In this document: in pieces, positions 1 through 10,040 of the stretch
Numbering within the stretch: the first letter of the stretch is position 1
How the letters are laid out: the number at the start of each line of letters is the position of its first letter
Source of the DNA: Gp6-AA40 sp963818645
GTDB taxonomy: Bacteria; Acidobacteriota; Vicinamibacteria; Vicinamibacterales; UBA2999
DNA: 64,000 nt
Assembly (NCBI GenBank): GCA_963818645.1
Contig: CAWFTF010000023.1
Span: 1 to 64,000 of the forward strand
Direction of reading: 5' to 3'
Translations under genes and position numbers: made by a program
The notes under the pieces: generated by a model
Told to the model about the DNA's origin: nothing
Database searches by the model: none
The model's input: only the letters and a program-made list of their open reading frames with translations

Positions 1-101
1 TCGATGCCACACTTCAGGTTCGCGTGGGCCAAACGGTGGTGGGTGGGGTGACAGTTATCGCAACGCTGACGTCGCCGGGGTCACGAGTCGATAAGAGCTA
101 G
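1..101 (+). CDS. psd: Phosphatidylserine decarboxylase, C-terminal end (partial)
   Basis: The window opens inside a reading frame that stops at TAG 99-101. The last 32 residues include VRVGQTVVGGVTVIA, the glycine/valine-rich tail of short-form phosphatidylserine decarboxylases, which make phosphatidylethanolamine from phosphatidylserine at the inner membrane. Its position 13 bases before pssA, the preceding step of the same pathway, supports the call. The catalytic LGST region lies outside the window, so the identification rests on the tail and the neighbour. An AGAAGGAG sequence just after the stop is the ribosome binding site of pssA. Confidence 0.7.
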   Translation, partial: DATLQVRVGQTVVGGVTVIATLTSPGSRVDKS

Positions 102-114
102 AAGGAGACGCACG

Positions 115-951
115 ATGCACGCGGAAGACGAGCATGGGCACCGTCGCACACTCTTGAGGTTACGGCCGTTGAAGTCTCGGGCTGCCCGATCTCAGCGTTT
201 TCGCCGTGGTGTCTACCTGCTGCCGAGCGCGTTCACCATGGCGAACATGTTCTGCGGCTACGCGTGCATCGTCCACGCGATGCACGGAGAGCTCGCGACG
301 GCGGCGCTGTTCATCGGCTTCGCATTCGTGCTCGACATGCTCGACGGACGAATCGCGCGCATGACCGGCACGACCAGCGCGTTCGGCGTCGAATTCGACT
401 CGCTGGCGGACGTGATCTCGTTCGGAGTCGCGCCCGCAATCCTGTCGTTCAAGTGGGGACTGGAGCCGCTCGGTCAGATCGGATGGGCGGCGGGATTTCT
501 CTTCGTGTCGGCTGCGGCCGTGCGACTGGCTCGCTTCAACATCCAGTCCGGCACACAGGACAAACGCTATTTCGTCGGCCTGCCGAGCCCTGCGGCCGCT
601 GTCGTGCCGGCCGCCACTGTGTTCGCATACCCGGCCGGGTTCCAGGGATATTTCGAAGCGTGGCCCGTGATCAGCATGATGATCGTGCCGGCACTCCTGA
701 TGGTCAGCACGATTCGGTATCGCAGTTTCAAGTCGCTCGATCTCCAGTCGCGTCGCAGCTATCCTGTGCTGTTCCTGCTCGCACTCGGACTCGCAGTGCT
801 CGCCGCGTCGCCTCGGTTCCTGCTCCTGGCCATGGCGTACACGTATCTGGCCTCGGCGTTCGTCGGTCTCGCCTGGCATCGGCTTCGACGCAAGCCACCG
901 CAGAAGGACGAGAACGCGGGCGGTCAGGATCTACGCGCGGAGAGCCGGTAG
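115..951 (+). CDS. pssA: CDP-diacylglycerol--serine O-phosphatidyltransferase
   Basis: Makes phosphatidylserine from CDP-diacylglycerol and serine in the inner membrane. The CDP-alcohol phosphotransferase signature is complete: D77-G78-x2-A81-R82-x8-G91-x3-D95-x3-D99, seen as LDGRIAR and GVEFDSLAD. Several hydrophobic segments follow, as in type II PssA of about 250-280 residues. The ATG at 115 sits 6-8 bases after a strong AGAAGGAG ribosome binding site. It follows psd, so the two phosphatidylethanolamine genes probably form one unit. Its last 21 bases overlap the 3' end of the convergent histidine kinase gene. Confidence 0.95.
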   Translation: MHAEDEHGHRRTLLRLRPLKSRAARSQRFRRGVYLLPSAFTMANMFCGYACIVHAMHGELATAALFIGFAFVLDMLDGRIARMTGTTSAFGVEFDSLADVISFGVAPAILSFKWGLEPLGQIGWAAGFLFVSAAAVRLARFNIQSGTQDKRYFVGLPSPAAAVVPAATVFAYPAGFQGYFEAWPVISMMIVPALLMVSTIRYRSFKSLDLQSRRSYPVLFLLALGLAVLAASPRFLLLAMAYTYLASAFVGLAWHRLRRKPPQKDENAGGQDLRAESR

Positions 952-3900
952 CGCAATCTCCACGGTCGTGCCTCGATCGCGAGCGCTCTGCACGCTGATG
1001 GTGCCACCGCTCAACTCCACATTGCGCTTGGCAAGCGGCAGTCCCAGTCCGGTTCCGCTGGCCTTCGTCGAGAAGTAGGGCTCGAACGCGCGCGCCAGCG
1101 CCTCTTCGTCCATCCCCACACCAGTATCCGACACTCGAATGTGCACGCGATCGTTCTCGGATCGCGCGGAGATGACAAGCGTTCCCGAACCGGGCATCGC
1201 GTGAAGCGCATTCTCGACGATGTTGGTGAGCGAGCGGGCGATCAGCGTGCGATCGACGTAGACCGAGGGCAAGGTCGAGGGAATCGCCACCTCGAGGTGA
1301 ATGCGTCCGTCGAGCCCAGCGCGGTATGGGTCTACGATCTCGTGAAGGAGCGCAGCGACGTCGACCTCTGCGGGCTTGGCCGTCGGCGATGACGCGAAGC
1401 TCGAGAACTCCGACGCAATCTGTCGAAGCAGTTTCACCTGCGCCAGGATCGTCGCCACGCAGTCCTGCAAGCACAGGGCTCAGCGGCTCGCCCCTGTCGG
1501 CGTGGACTCGCCGGAGATGTTCGGCGTTGAGCTGAATGGGCGTGAGTGGGTTCTTGATCTCGTGCGCCACCTGGCGCGCCATTTCGGCCCAGGCCTCCAG
1601 GCGGTTCGTGCGCTCGAGTTCGCCACGCTGACGCTGCAGGTCGGCAGCCATGCTGTTGAACGCCTCGACGAGTCGTTTCAGTTCGTCGGACGAGGTGGCG
1701 GCGATGCGAGCGTCGAGATCGCCGCGAGCGATCCGCTGCGTGGCGCGGGTCAGCCGGTTCACGGGATCGGAGATCCGTTCCGCCATCGAATAGCCGAGGC
1801 CGGCACCCGCGAGGATGAACAGCAGCGCGGCCAGCAGCGCGCGACGATCGAGCGTGTCGAGCTGCTCATCGATGTCGCGCTGTCGCGACGTCAGAGGCAC
1901 CGTCAGAATCCCAAGCTGCCTGACAGCGAGCGGCGTGGCGGCGACGAGATACTCGAAATCGCCGATGCGCTCGCGCGTGACGGACGCCGCTTCATTGCGA
2001 AGCGCGAGAGCGTGATAGACATCGGCGTCCACACGCGTGGGCAGCAACCCGGATGCGAAGAGATTGCGCTCGCTCGTGGCGCGCAGTCGCGCGCCGACGA
2101 ACATGTTCACGTCCTGATCGATGAGTCGGCTCACCCAGACCATCAGGTTGTCGTCAACGCCAAGGCCCAACTGCTCGGCACGGGGAGCGGCGAGATCCTC
2201 GACGACGCGGCCGGCAGCGGAGGCGGTGCGAATGGCTTCCTGCTCAATGCTGGTCTCCATCTGCGCGGCGACGTAATTACGAGTGACGAGCACGAGCGCG
2301 ACGACCGGGACGAAGACAGCGGCGACGAAGGCCAGAAAGAGCTTGCGATAGAAGCTCGCGCGCAACTCGCGCAGGAGCGCGGATCCACCCAGCTCCCGAC
2401 GGCTCAGCACTTTGAAGAGGGCGTTCCCAGCGAGCAGCAGCACATAGACGAGCACGGCCAGGACCGTGATCTCAGCCAGGTTGACCAGATGATCGAGTGG
2501 CGCGATCACCGGGAAGCCGAGCGCGTAGATGCCACCGCGATCGTTCAGCAGGTAGACGTCGTAGCGCTGCTGGCCGCGCGACAACTGTGCCCAGATCTCG
2601 GCGCGGGAGTCCTCGACCCGCGCGAACACTTCGTCTGGAAGAGGCCACGCAATGGACGCATCCGAGTAGAGCGGGGAGCGGCTCCATCCGTAGACCGCAA
2701 ACTCCACGTCGCGTCCGGTGAGCCCCTCCCGCTGCAGTCGATCGGAGGGCAGCAGTAACTCGACGTACGGATTCCTCGATGAGATGAACGGCAGGTTACC
2801 GTAGTCATCCGGAAGCGCATGGACGACGATCGATCCCAGCGGGGGAGCGCCCGGGACACTCGAGCAGAATGCGCGGCCAGCGTGAAGGATTCGGCGCTCT
2901 TCCGCGAAGAACGGTGCCACCTCTTCGTAGAGATCCCAGTCGCACGATCGTTCCTCGGACGTGGGTGGCGCCGTCAAATCCTCCGGCAGATTGAATGCGA
3001 ACCGGCTCACGAGCTTGCCGTCGGGCCCGTAGAGTTCGACAGACGACGTAATCGGATAACTCGCGAGGGCGGTCGTCTGCCAGACCTGGAACGCCTGGTC
3101 GGTTGACACCTCGGCATCCACAGCCCCGCGAGCGGTGACCAGGTCCACCAGTTCCGGAAAGGCATCGATCTGACCGAGACTCTGCTGCACCTGCATCTGC
3201 ACGTTCTGCCGCAGATTGCGGACCTGTGGAGCGTACGTCGCCGCGACGAAGTCTTCCTTGGCGTCGCGCGCGAGTTGCACGATCGTCGGATAGAACGCGA
3301 ATGCTGGTGCAACGAGCGGCAGCGTCAGCAGGGTGAGGCGGAACGCCTGTGAACCGTGACGGTAGCGGGACGCCAGTCTTCCGACCGCGAGCGCAAGAAG
3401 GAGCGCGCCTGCGATGGCCGCGAAGAGCGGCAGGGCCCGCGCTACCGACTCACCGGCAACCAGCTCCCATGCGAGTGAAGGCACGATCCAAGCAGTGAGA
3501 GTCGCAATCCACATTCCCCAGTCGCGTCGCGCGATGCGCCATCGAAGGAGTGCGGCTCGAAGGACAACCACGGCGAGGCCGATGGCGGCAGCGTGCGCCA
3601 TCAACAAGCCCACCTGCATCGTCAGCCGCGATCCTTCCCAGGGATGCAGTGAGAAGTGGAGCAGGTCAATGCTCGTGTGCGTGACCGTGTCGAGGAGCAG
3701 CGCGACATGACCGAGAAGGATGGCCGCGATGAACAGACCCGCGATGATCTGGGAGATCAGAAAGAGCAGTGGTGCGTCGCTCACTGCCCGGCGGTTCCGT
3801 CGCTCGTGCAAGCGGAAGGACTCGATCGCGAAAAGCAGCAGCGTCACAATCGCGAACACCGCCCCGGCCGTCAGCAGAAAATCGAAAGGAGACGTCAGCA

Positions 3901-4876
3901 GCGGGGGCAACAGAGGCGAGGCGTACGCAACGCCGGAAAATACCGCGGCGTCCGACCAGTCTGCCGGCGATGCGGCGCGCAGGATGATGCGGGCAGCCAC
4001 GACCGCAGCACACATCAAGAGCACAGCGGTGAAGTACGGCCGCACCGACTGCGCGCGATTCCGCCAGTCCACGAGGGGGGCGGTCAGCAGAAGCACTGCG
4101 ACCGCGAGAACCGTGATTGCCGCAGACTCGGTTGCTGCCTGCCAGCGAGCGCGTGTGGCGGCGAGATCGTCGGAATCGATCGTCGCGGTCAGCAGGCGAT
4201 TTCCCGCGGGGTCCTCGATGGCGAACGTGGTGGCGCCGTCGCCTGTCGGCTCGCCCTCATAGCGGAGCTGCATCGAGACTTCCGCAATCCAGGTCGGGAA
4301 GCGGAAGGCGTCCGTGTCCTGTCCCTGAAGGCCGCCGACGCGACGGCCCGTGGCATCCAGGCCGAGCGTCACCGGGCGCTCGACGGCGAGGGTCGCCACG
4401 CGGGCGCCGTTGTCCATCACGGGGCGCACGTACATCAGGCGCAAGCCCGAGGCACTCGGGGAAACGAACCACGCCTCTTCGCCCTGTAGACGATCCGGTG
4501 GCAGATCGCTGGGACGTCCCGCCCACGCCAGCGGCTCCCCCTCATCGCTGTAGATCGTCAATGCCGGGTCGAACGGCGCATCCTCGGAGACGACGGCAGC
4601 AGTGCTGGTGAGCAGGCGCCTGACTGCAGTCGTATCACCGTCGAGCGCGGCGCGAATCGTCGGGAGATCGCTCGTCTGCACCGCCATAGTGCGGAGCCTC
4701 TGCGCCATGCCATCGAACGCCGAGCGCACTTCGGCTTCGACTTTCATGCGCATCCCGGCATCGTCGACGCCAAGCGCGACGCGCTGGACGAGCCATCCCG
4801 TCGCCAACACGAGCAGCGCGCACACGACTCCACCGATAGCGATGCGGAGCAGCCGGCGCCAGAACATGCACAACAT
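931..4876 (-). CDS. NtrY-like sensor histidine kinase, apparent frameshift near 1470
   Basis: Large membrane sensor kinase, about 1314 residues after correction. The N-terminal part has many hydrophobic segments alternating with large loops, so it is an elaborate sensor. It is followed by a HAMP-like segment (SDPVNRLTRATQRIARGD), the phospho-acceptor H box HEIKNPLTPIQL, and a HATPase domain with N box NIVENALHAM, G1 DTGVGM and G2 GTGLGLPLAK. The H box and the ATPase domain are in different frames. Removing one base around 1467-1473 joins LSPVL to QDCVATIL as in NtrY-family kinases. The uncorrected frame runs on to 728 and has no ATPase domain. The start at 4876 is the upstream ATG; an ATG at 4867 is possible. 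No response regulator gene adjoins it, and the ligand is unknown. It overlaps pssA tail to tail by 21 bases. Confidence 0.8.
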
Positions 4877-4888
4877 TGTAGATTTCGC

Positions 4889-4972
4889 GATTGTTGATTA
4901 GGGACTAGTTTGTGATTGCCGATCTCTGATTGTTGATTGGTAGGGAGTTGGGTCTTTGGGAGTTGGGAGTTG
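4889..4972. repeat. Intergenic repeats: GATTGTTGATT units and a G-rich TTGGGAGTTGGG block
   Basis: The spacer between two divergent genes holds GATTGTTGATT at 4889-4899 and again at 4928-4938, then a G-rich block at 4943-4967. That block has four GGG runs separated by AGTT, TCTTT and AGTT, which fits the G-quadruplex consensus on the plus strand. The same TTGGGAGTTGG unit recurs near 7.2, 13.9 and 26.3 kb. It lies just upstream of the GTG start at 4999, so it could affect transcription or translation of that gene; that is inference. Confidence 0.7.
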
Positions 4973-4998
4973 AACAGGATTACCATTGAGGGACACCC

Positions 4999-5973
4999 GT
5001 GGCCTTCCCCTTCACGCTCAAAGAGGTTCTGAAACGTGGTGCGCTGGTGGCGGCAGCCAACTGGCCGGTGGCGATCGTGCAGGCCACGGCCGACTCACTC
5101 GTCAAGCTGTTGATCGCTGCTCCGCTTATCGGGGGCGTGTTCCTGGTGGCGCTGGTTGTCGGGGCCGAGCCAGTGGAGTTGATGTCGCTCGAGTGGCGTC
5201 AACTGGCGACAACCATCGCGTCAACGCTGCTCGTGCGTCCCGCGGTTCTTGCTGCCTGGGTGGCGGCGCTGGCCGTCATGCTCGTGGGAGGCTCGCTGTT
5301 CGTGTTCCTCGTGAAGGGAGGCACGGTCGGCGTGCTGGTGAGGGGCGAGCGGCATGCTGGAGCGATCGAACGGCCGCCCCTGATGCCCGAAACGCTCGCT
5401 CGCGCATCCGCATTCTCGATCGACACTTTCATCGATTGCGCGCGTGGACTCTTTCCGCGATACGCGCGACTCGGGGCAGCGTTGATGACGGTCTATCTGC
5501 TATCAGGCAGCATCTACTTCGTACTGCTCGCGCGGATCGCGTCCTCTGGCTGGGGGCTCGCGGCACTGCTCACCGTCGCGTTCGTCGCGTGGATCACCGT
5601 GGTCAATCTGTTCTATCTGCTGACGCAGATTGTCGTCGCCGCTGATGACTGTTCGGTCGCGATCGCAGCGTCGCGCGTGTCCGTGTTTCTTCGCAGGCAG
5701 ACGCGCGCAGTCGGCGGCGTGTTCCTGATCATCCTTGGACTCGTCGCCCTGGCGACCGGCGCCTCGATCATCGCGTCAGCGGCGCTGTGGCTTGTCGGAT
5801 TCGTACCGTTCATCGGGCTGACCGTCCTTCCGCTGCAGCTTCTGGCCTGGGTGTTGCGGGGGCTGGTGTTCCAGTTCATCGCGCTCGCGTCGGTCGGCGC
5901 TTATCTGAGGATCTATCGTACGGAGTCGGCCGAAGCGGTTGTGCACCCGCTGGCTCCGGCCAGAGTCTCATGA
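4999..5973 (+). CDS. Polytopic integral membrane protein of unknown function
   Basis: A 324-residue protein with about six or seven hydrophobic segments: around residues 35-55, 80-115, 160-180, 188-215, 238-262 and 265-305. It has no recognisable catalytic motif and I cannot assign a family. The start is a GTG at 4999; GAGGGACACCC upstream gives a modest ribosome binding site. Its stop overlaps the ATG of the aminotransferase gene by four bases (ATGA), so the two are translationally coupled. The upstream spacer carries the G-rich repeat. Confidence 0.75.
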   Translation: MAFPFTLKEVLKRGALVAAANWPVAIVQATADSLVKLLIAAPLIGGVFLVALVVGAEPVELMSLEWRQLATTIASTLLVRPAVLAAWVAALAVMLVGGSLFVFLVKGGTVGVLVRGERHAGAIERPPLMPETLARASAFSIDTFIDCARGLFPRYARLGAALMTVYLLSGSIYFVLLARIASSGWGLAALLTVAFVAWITVVNLFYLLTQIVVAADDCSVAIAASRVSVFLRRQTRAVGGVFLIILGLVALATGASIIASAALWLVGFVPFIGLTVLPLQLLAWVLRGLVFQFIALASVGAYLRIYRTESAEAVVHPLAPARVS

Positions 5974-7178
5974 CCGATTACACCCGGTTTCTATCGCCGA
6001 CCGGCCGGCAGCTCACGGAATCGGCCATTCGGCGCATGGGCACTGTAGTCGCGCGTACTGGCGACATGGTGTCGTTCGCCCCGGGGTATCCAGACGCCTC
6101 GCTCTTTCCGTGGCAGGAACTGCGGGACATCAGCGTCGGTCTGCTCGATGGGCACGATGCAAACACGCTTCAGTACGGACCGACGCGCGGGTACAAGCCG
6201 CTGCTCGAGACGGCACTGGGCGTCCTCGAAAGTCGATCCGTCCGCGCCACTCTCGAGCAGTTGATCGTGACGAGCGGGTCACAGCAGGGAATCGATCTCA
6301 TCGCGCGCGTTCTCGTGAGCCCCGGCGATGTCGTCCTCGTCGAACTGCCCACGTTCACCGGTGCGATCGCCGCGTTCAAGAACATGCAGGCGGAGCTGCG
6401 AGGGATCAGACTGGAGCCGGACGGCATCAGCCTCGAGCATCTCGATGAGGTGTGGCAGCAGGCGACGCGCGCAGGCAAGAGCGTCAAGCTGCTGTATCTG
6501 ATTCCCAACTTTCAAAATCCGACCGGGTCACTCCTCGGACTCAGCAAGCGTGCGCGTGTGCTCGAGTGGGCCGAGCGGCGCGACGTGCTGATCGTCGAAG
6601 ACGACCCCTATGGTTTGCTCTACTTCGAGGACGTGGCCAAGGAAGCGGAGACGAGGCCGATCAGCGCCGACGATCGAAGTGGTCGCGTGCTTTATCTCAG
6701 CACCGTGTCGAAGATGCTGGCACCCGGCTTTCGTGTCGGATGGATGAAGGCGCCGGAGTCGCTCATCGAGCGTTTCGACACGGCCAAGCAATCCACGGAC
6801 CTGACGTCGGGCATCCTGGATCAGCACATCGTGCACGAGGCGTTGCGTCTGGGTGTCGCCGATCGCCTCGCTCCACGCCTCCGCGATCTTTACCGGCACA
6901 AGCGAGACGTCATGGCAACCTCTCTGGCAGAGCGGATCGGATCGCGCCTGACGTGGCCGACGCCCAAGGGCGGCTTCTTCATCTGGGCCACGCTGCCTGA
7001 GGGGTACACCGACACTGCGTTGCTCGAGCGAGCGCTCCAGCACGGCGTGATCTTCGTCGTGGGCAGCGCCTTCCACGTGGACGGCTCCGGGCACAACACG
7101 ATCAGGCTCTCGTTCTCGGCGCCCTCGCCAGAACGCATCGTGGAAGGCTCGAAGCGGCTGGCCGAGGCATTCGCCTAA
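5970..7178 (+). CDS. PLP-dependent class I/II aminotransferase
   Basis: A 402-residue fold-type I aminotransferase of the LysN/2-aminoadipate and MocR-related group. Visible are the substrate-side loop APGYPD, the cofactor-binding region TSGSQQGIDLIARVL, the NPTG motif (IPNFQNPTG), the aspartate of VEDDPYG, the PLP lysine K248 in STVSKMLAPGFRVGWM, and the C-terminal arginine of NTIRLSFS. It has no N-terminal helix-turn-helix domain, so it is an enzyme rather than a MocR regulator. The amino-acid substrate cannot be told from sequence. The ATG overlaps the upstream stop by four bases. The gene ends at the inverted repeat it shares with the convergent BamB-like gene. Confidence 0.88.
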   Translation: MTDYTRFLSPTGRQLTESAIRRMGTVVARTGDMVSFAPGYPDASLFPWQELRDISVGLLDGHDANTLQYGPTRGYKPLLETALGVLESRSVRATLEQLIVTSGSQQGIDLIARVLVSPGDVVLVELPTFTGAIAAFKNMQAELRGIRLEPDGISLEHLDEVWQQATRAGKSVKLLYLIPNFQNPTGSLLGLSKRARVLEWAERRDVLIVEDDPYGLLYFEDVAKEAETRPISADDRSGRVLYLSTVSKMLAPGFRVGWMKAPESLIERFDTAKQSTDLTSGILDQHIVHEALRLGVADRLAPRLRDLYRHKRDVMATSLAERIGSRLTWPTPKGGFFIWATLPEGYTDTALLERALQHGVIFVVGSAFHVDGSGHNTIRLSFSAPSPERIVEGSKRLAEAFA

Positions 7179-7180
7179 CT

Positions 7181-7232
7181 CCCAACCACCAACTCCCAAT
7201 CGGGTCTACCTGCTTTGGGAATTGGGAGTTGG
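7181..7232. repeat. Inverted repeat of the TTGGGAGTTGG family between convergent genes
   Basis: CCAACTCCCAAT at 7189-7200 and its exact reverse complement ATTGGGAGTTGG at 7221-7232 form a 12-base stem with a 20-base loop. A further partial copy, CTCCCAACC, starts at 7179. The element sits between the stop of the aminotransferase (7178) and the 3' end of the opposing gene, and it overlaps the last codons of the latter. A bidirectional transcription terminator is plausible, but neither side has a T tract. Confidence 0.75.
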
Positions 7233-8411
7233 AGACTGGGAGGTCGGGAGCGAAAAAGGCTCTCGGTTGAGTGGCCGGCCCGGCAATGCCTGAAGGGGGG
7301 CGAGAGGCGGCTCTCGAAACATCATCCGGATCGACCGAAGGCCAATTGCCCGCCCGTCTCGAGTGATCACAATCATTGCCACGCGAAACGGCACAAGCGC
7401 ATCGACGAGCGGAATGCCCTGCACGTCGGCCGCCAGCTCGAACTTGTCGATCGGATCTCCGGTCGTCGCATTGAACGCCGCGAGAGCAGGATTGTTTCCG
7501 CTGACGACAACGACGTTGCCGAACGTGGACGGCGGTGCAATCGTTCGCGTCGAGAGGTCGCGCTTCCAGACCTGGTTCCCGCTCCCGCGCCGCAGCGCGC
7601 GCAACAGATTATCCAGCGCAGCAACATAGACGAAACGGTCGTCGGCGGTCGCTCCAACCACATCGCCGCCGGTGCCGTACCGCCACACAATGCGCCCCGT
7701 ATTAGTGTCGAGCGAATACAGATAGTTGTCCGTCGAGCCAACAAACACGCGATCGCCGGAAACGGCAGGGGAGCTCAGGACGCCTCCGAGCTCCCGCTCC
7801 CACTCGAGCTGACCGTCGGTTGACGCGAATCGACTCACGCGATTTCCGCTCGCCACGACGACGCCGCTCGTGTCGACGGCCATGGCGGCAGAAGCCGATG
7901 GTGCCGGAATCGTGCGACGCCAGACTTCTGAACCATCCGACAGTCGAACTGATCGAAGTTGGTCCGGCTTGAGAAGAACCACCACGGAGTCTCCCTGCAG
8001 CGCCGGAGCCCCCATCAGGTCTGCATCGAGACTGACTCGCCACAGCGGGTCACCGGTCGCCGCACGCAGCGCCATCACCTCACGTGTAGTGGTCGTGTAC
8101 AGGACGCCATCGCGGATCATCGGTGCCCACGAGCTCGCGAGCTCGAGAGACCACTCGGTGACACCGGTCTCTCGATTGAGCGCAACCAGTTGGCCGGCCT
8201 GAAGCGGGATGTAGACACGCTCGGCATCTAGCGCCCCGGCGGCTGAGGCCGGAGACGGCAACACCACGGCCCACGCTGCTTCCGCGGGAAGGAGCGGTGC
8301 CGGCAGGGGCTTATTCGAGCGATCGCGCTGGGCCGCGTTTGCTTCAGGGCATAAGCCCGAGCTCAGAGCCACGAATAACAATAAGGCGTACGTCGCGGGT
8401 GATCGAGCCAC
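7206..8411 (-). CDS. BamB/PQQ-like beta-propeller repeat protein
   Basis: A 401-residue secreted protein with repeated WD/PQQ-type blades: LVALNRETGVTEWSLEL, VMALRAATGDPLWRVSL, VRLSDGSEVWRRTI, LYSLDTNTGRIVWRYGTG and LRALRRGSGNQVWKRDL. It resembles BamB and related outer-membrane or periplasmic propellers. I chose the GTG at 8411 because it gives a clean signal peptide (residues 1-25, ending ANA). An upstream start would run into guaA, which is divergent. The C-terminus (about 15 residues rich in S, P, T and Q) is encoded by the intergenic repeat, so the original stop was probably replaced by repeat sequence. The specific function is unknown. Confidence 0.8.
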   Translation of the reverse strand: MARSPATYALLLFVALSSGLCPEANAAQRDRSNKPLPAPLLPAEAAWAVVLPSPASAAGALDAERVYIPLQAGQLVALNRETGVTEWSLELASSWAPMIRDGVLYTTTTREVMALRAATGDPLWRVSLDADLMGAPALQGDSVVVLLKPDQLRSVRLSDGSEVWRRTIPAPSASAAMAVDTSGVVVASGNRVSRFASTDGQLEWERELGGVLSSPAVSGDRVFVGSTDNYLYSLDTNTGRIVWRYGTGGDVVGATADDRFVYVAALDNLLRALRRGSGNQVWKRDLSTRTIAPPSTFGNVVVVSGNNPALAAFNATTGDPIDKFELAADVQGIPLVDALVPFRVAMIVITRDGRAIGLRSIRMMFREPPLAPLQALPGRPLNREPFSLPTSQSPTPNSQSR

Positions 8412-8474
8412 TATATGTTGTGGGATAATACCGCTTTCGTTGCTCTGCCGCGGTAACGCGCAAGGCACTCCATC

Positions 8475-10037
8475 GTGTCGCACCAGACCATTCTCGTCCT
8501 CGACTTCGGTTCGCAGTACACGCAGCTCATCGCGCGCCGCCTGCGTGAGCTATCCGTGTATTCCGAAATCGTTCCGTTCAATACGTCGTTGTCCAAGTTG
8601 CGGGACAAAAATCCCGTTGGACTCATTCTCTCAGGCGGACCGAGCAGCGTGTCGGATGAGGGCGCACCAATGTGCGACCCGGCCCTTTTCGACCTGGGGA
8701 TTCCGGTCCTCGGCATCTGCTATGGAATGCAGCTCATGACGCGCACGCTCGGCGGTGAAGTGCGCCGCTCGGGCAATCGTGAGTTCGGGCACGCGCATGT
8801 GCGTGTTGCCCGTAACGGCGGCTCTGAATCGCATCGCGAGCCGCGACTCTTTCATCAGGTCCCGAGCGAATTCAAGGTGTGGGCGAGCCACGGTGACGAT
8901 GTGGGGGCCGTGCCGCCGGGGTTTGCCGTGGCCGCAACAAGCACCACGGCGCCGATCGTGGCGATGGAAGCACCCGAGCGGCAACTGTATGCGCTGCTGT
9001 TCCACCCGGAAGTCGTGCATACGGAACACGGCGTCGCGATCTTGCGGAACTTCGCTTATGGTGAATGCGGCTGCACCGGCGACTGGACGATCAGCTCGTT
9101 CATCGAGGAGTCGACCGAGCGCATTCGTCAGCAGGTCGGGCCGGGCAAGGTGGTGTGCGGGCTCTCGGGCGGTGTGGACTCGACCGTCGCGGCGATGCTC
9201 ATTCATCGCGCGATTGGCGATCGACTGACGTGCATCTTCGTCGACAACGGATTGCTCCGTCACGACGAAGCGAACCAGATTCAGAAGCGGTTTCGAGACA
9301 AGCTGCAACTGCCGCTCGAGTTCGTCGATGCGACCGATCTGTTTCTCACTCGGTTGGCGGGTGTCACCGACCCCGAGCAGAAGCGCAAGGTCATCGGCGG
9401 CACCTTCATCGACGTGTTCGAGACGCGTGCGAACGAGCTGGGTGGCTTCGGGTTCCTTGGTCAGGGCACGCTCTATCCGGATGTGATCGAGTCCGCATCC
9501 GTGCACGGTCCCGCCGTCGTCATCAAGAGCCATCACAACGTCGGTGGACTCCCGGAGCGCATGAACTTCAAGCTCGTGGAACCGCTTCGCGATCTGTTCA
9601 AGGACGAAGTCCGGCGCGTGGGCCAGGACCTGGGGCTCGAGCGCGAGTTTGTGGTGCGGCAACCGTTCCCCGGACCGGGCCTTGCGGTTCGTCTGCTCGG
9701 TGAGATCACGAAGCCGCGGCTCGACCTGCTGCGTGCCGCGGATCGTATTGTCGCGGACGAGATCCGCCGTGCGGGATGGTACGAGCGACTCTGGCAGAGT
9801 TTCGCGGTGCTGTTGCCGGTGCAGAGCGTCGGCGTCATGGGAGACACGCGGACGTACGAATACACAATTGCGATCAGGGCTGTTGAAAGCCTCGATGGCA
9901 TGACCGCCGACTGGGCGCGTCTGCCACACGATCTGCTCGCCGCGATCTCGTCGCGGATCGTGAACGAAGTCCGCGGCATCAATCGCGTGGTCTACGACAT
10001 CTCATCGAAACCACCTTCGACGATCGAGTGGGAGTGA
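8475..10037 (+). CDS. guaA: GMP synthase (glutamine-hydrolysing)
   Basis: Converts XMP to GMP with glutamine-derived ammonia and ATP. Domain order is standard: a class I glutamine amidotransferase with the nucleophile C82 in GICYGMQ and the histidine/glutamate pair in LLFHPEVVHTE, then the ATP pyrophosphatase domain with P-loop LSGGVDST near residue 230, and the C-terminal dimerisation domain ending IEWE. The 520 residues match the family. The start is GTG at 8475, giving the usual SHQTILVLDFGSQYTQLIARR opening. It is transcribed divergently from the BamB-like gene with a 63-base gap. A repeat-rich spacer separates it from dnaE. Confidence 0.97.
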   Translation: MSHQTILVLDFGSQYTQLIARRLRELSVYSEIVPFNTSLSKLRDKNPVGLILSGGPSSVSDEGAPMCDPALFDLGIPVLGICYGMQLMTRTLGGEVRRSGNREFGHAHVRVARNGGSESHREPRLFHQVPSEFKVWASHGDDVGAVPPGFAVAATSTTAPIVAMEAPERQLYALLFHPEVVHTEHGVAILRNFAYGECGCTGDWTISSFIEESTERIRQQVGPGKVVCGLSGGVDSTVAAMLIHRAIGDRLTCIFVDNGLLRHDEANQIQKRFRDKLQLPLEFVDATDLFLTRLAGVTDPEQKRKVIGGTFIDVFETRANELGGFGFLGQGTLYPDVIESASVHGPAVVIKSHHNVGGLPERMNFKLVEPLRDLFKDEVRRVGQDLGLEREFVVRQPFPGPGLAVRLLGEITKPRLDLLRAADRIVADEIRRAGWYERLWQSFAVLLPVQSVGVMGDTRTYEYTIAIRAVESLDGMTADWARLPHDLLAAISSRIVNEVRGINRVVYDISSKPPSTIEWE

Positions 10038-10040
10038 ATC

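Noticed and set aside
1376..2758. A 460-codon open frame on the plus strand opposite the histidine kinase
   Set aside because: Low-complexity charged sequence with no family features; it lies over the sensor and HAMP part of the kinase.
4877..4998. A small RNA gene in the spacer
   Set aside because: The spacer is occupied by simple repeats, and no promoter plus terminator pair could be identified.
8631..9929. A 432-codon open frame opposite guaA
   Set aside because: Antisense shadow of a strongly conserved gene; no plausible start or motif.
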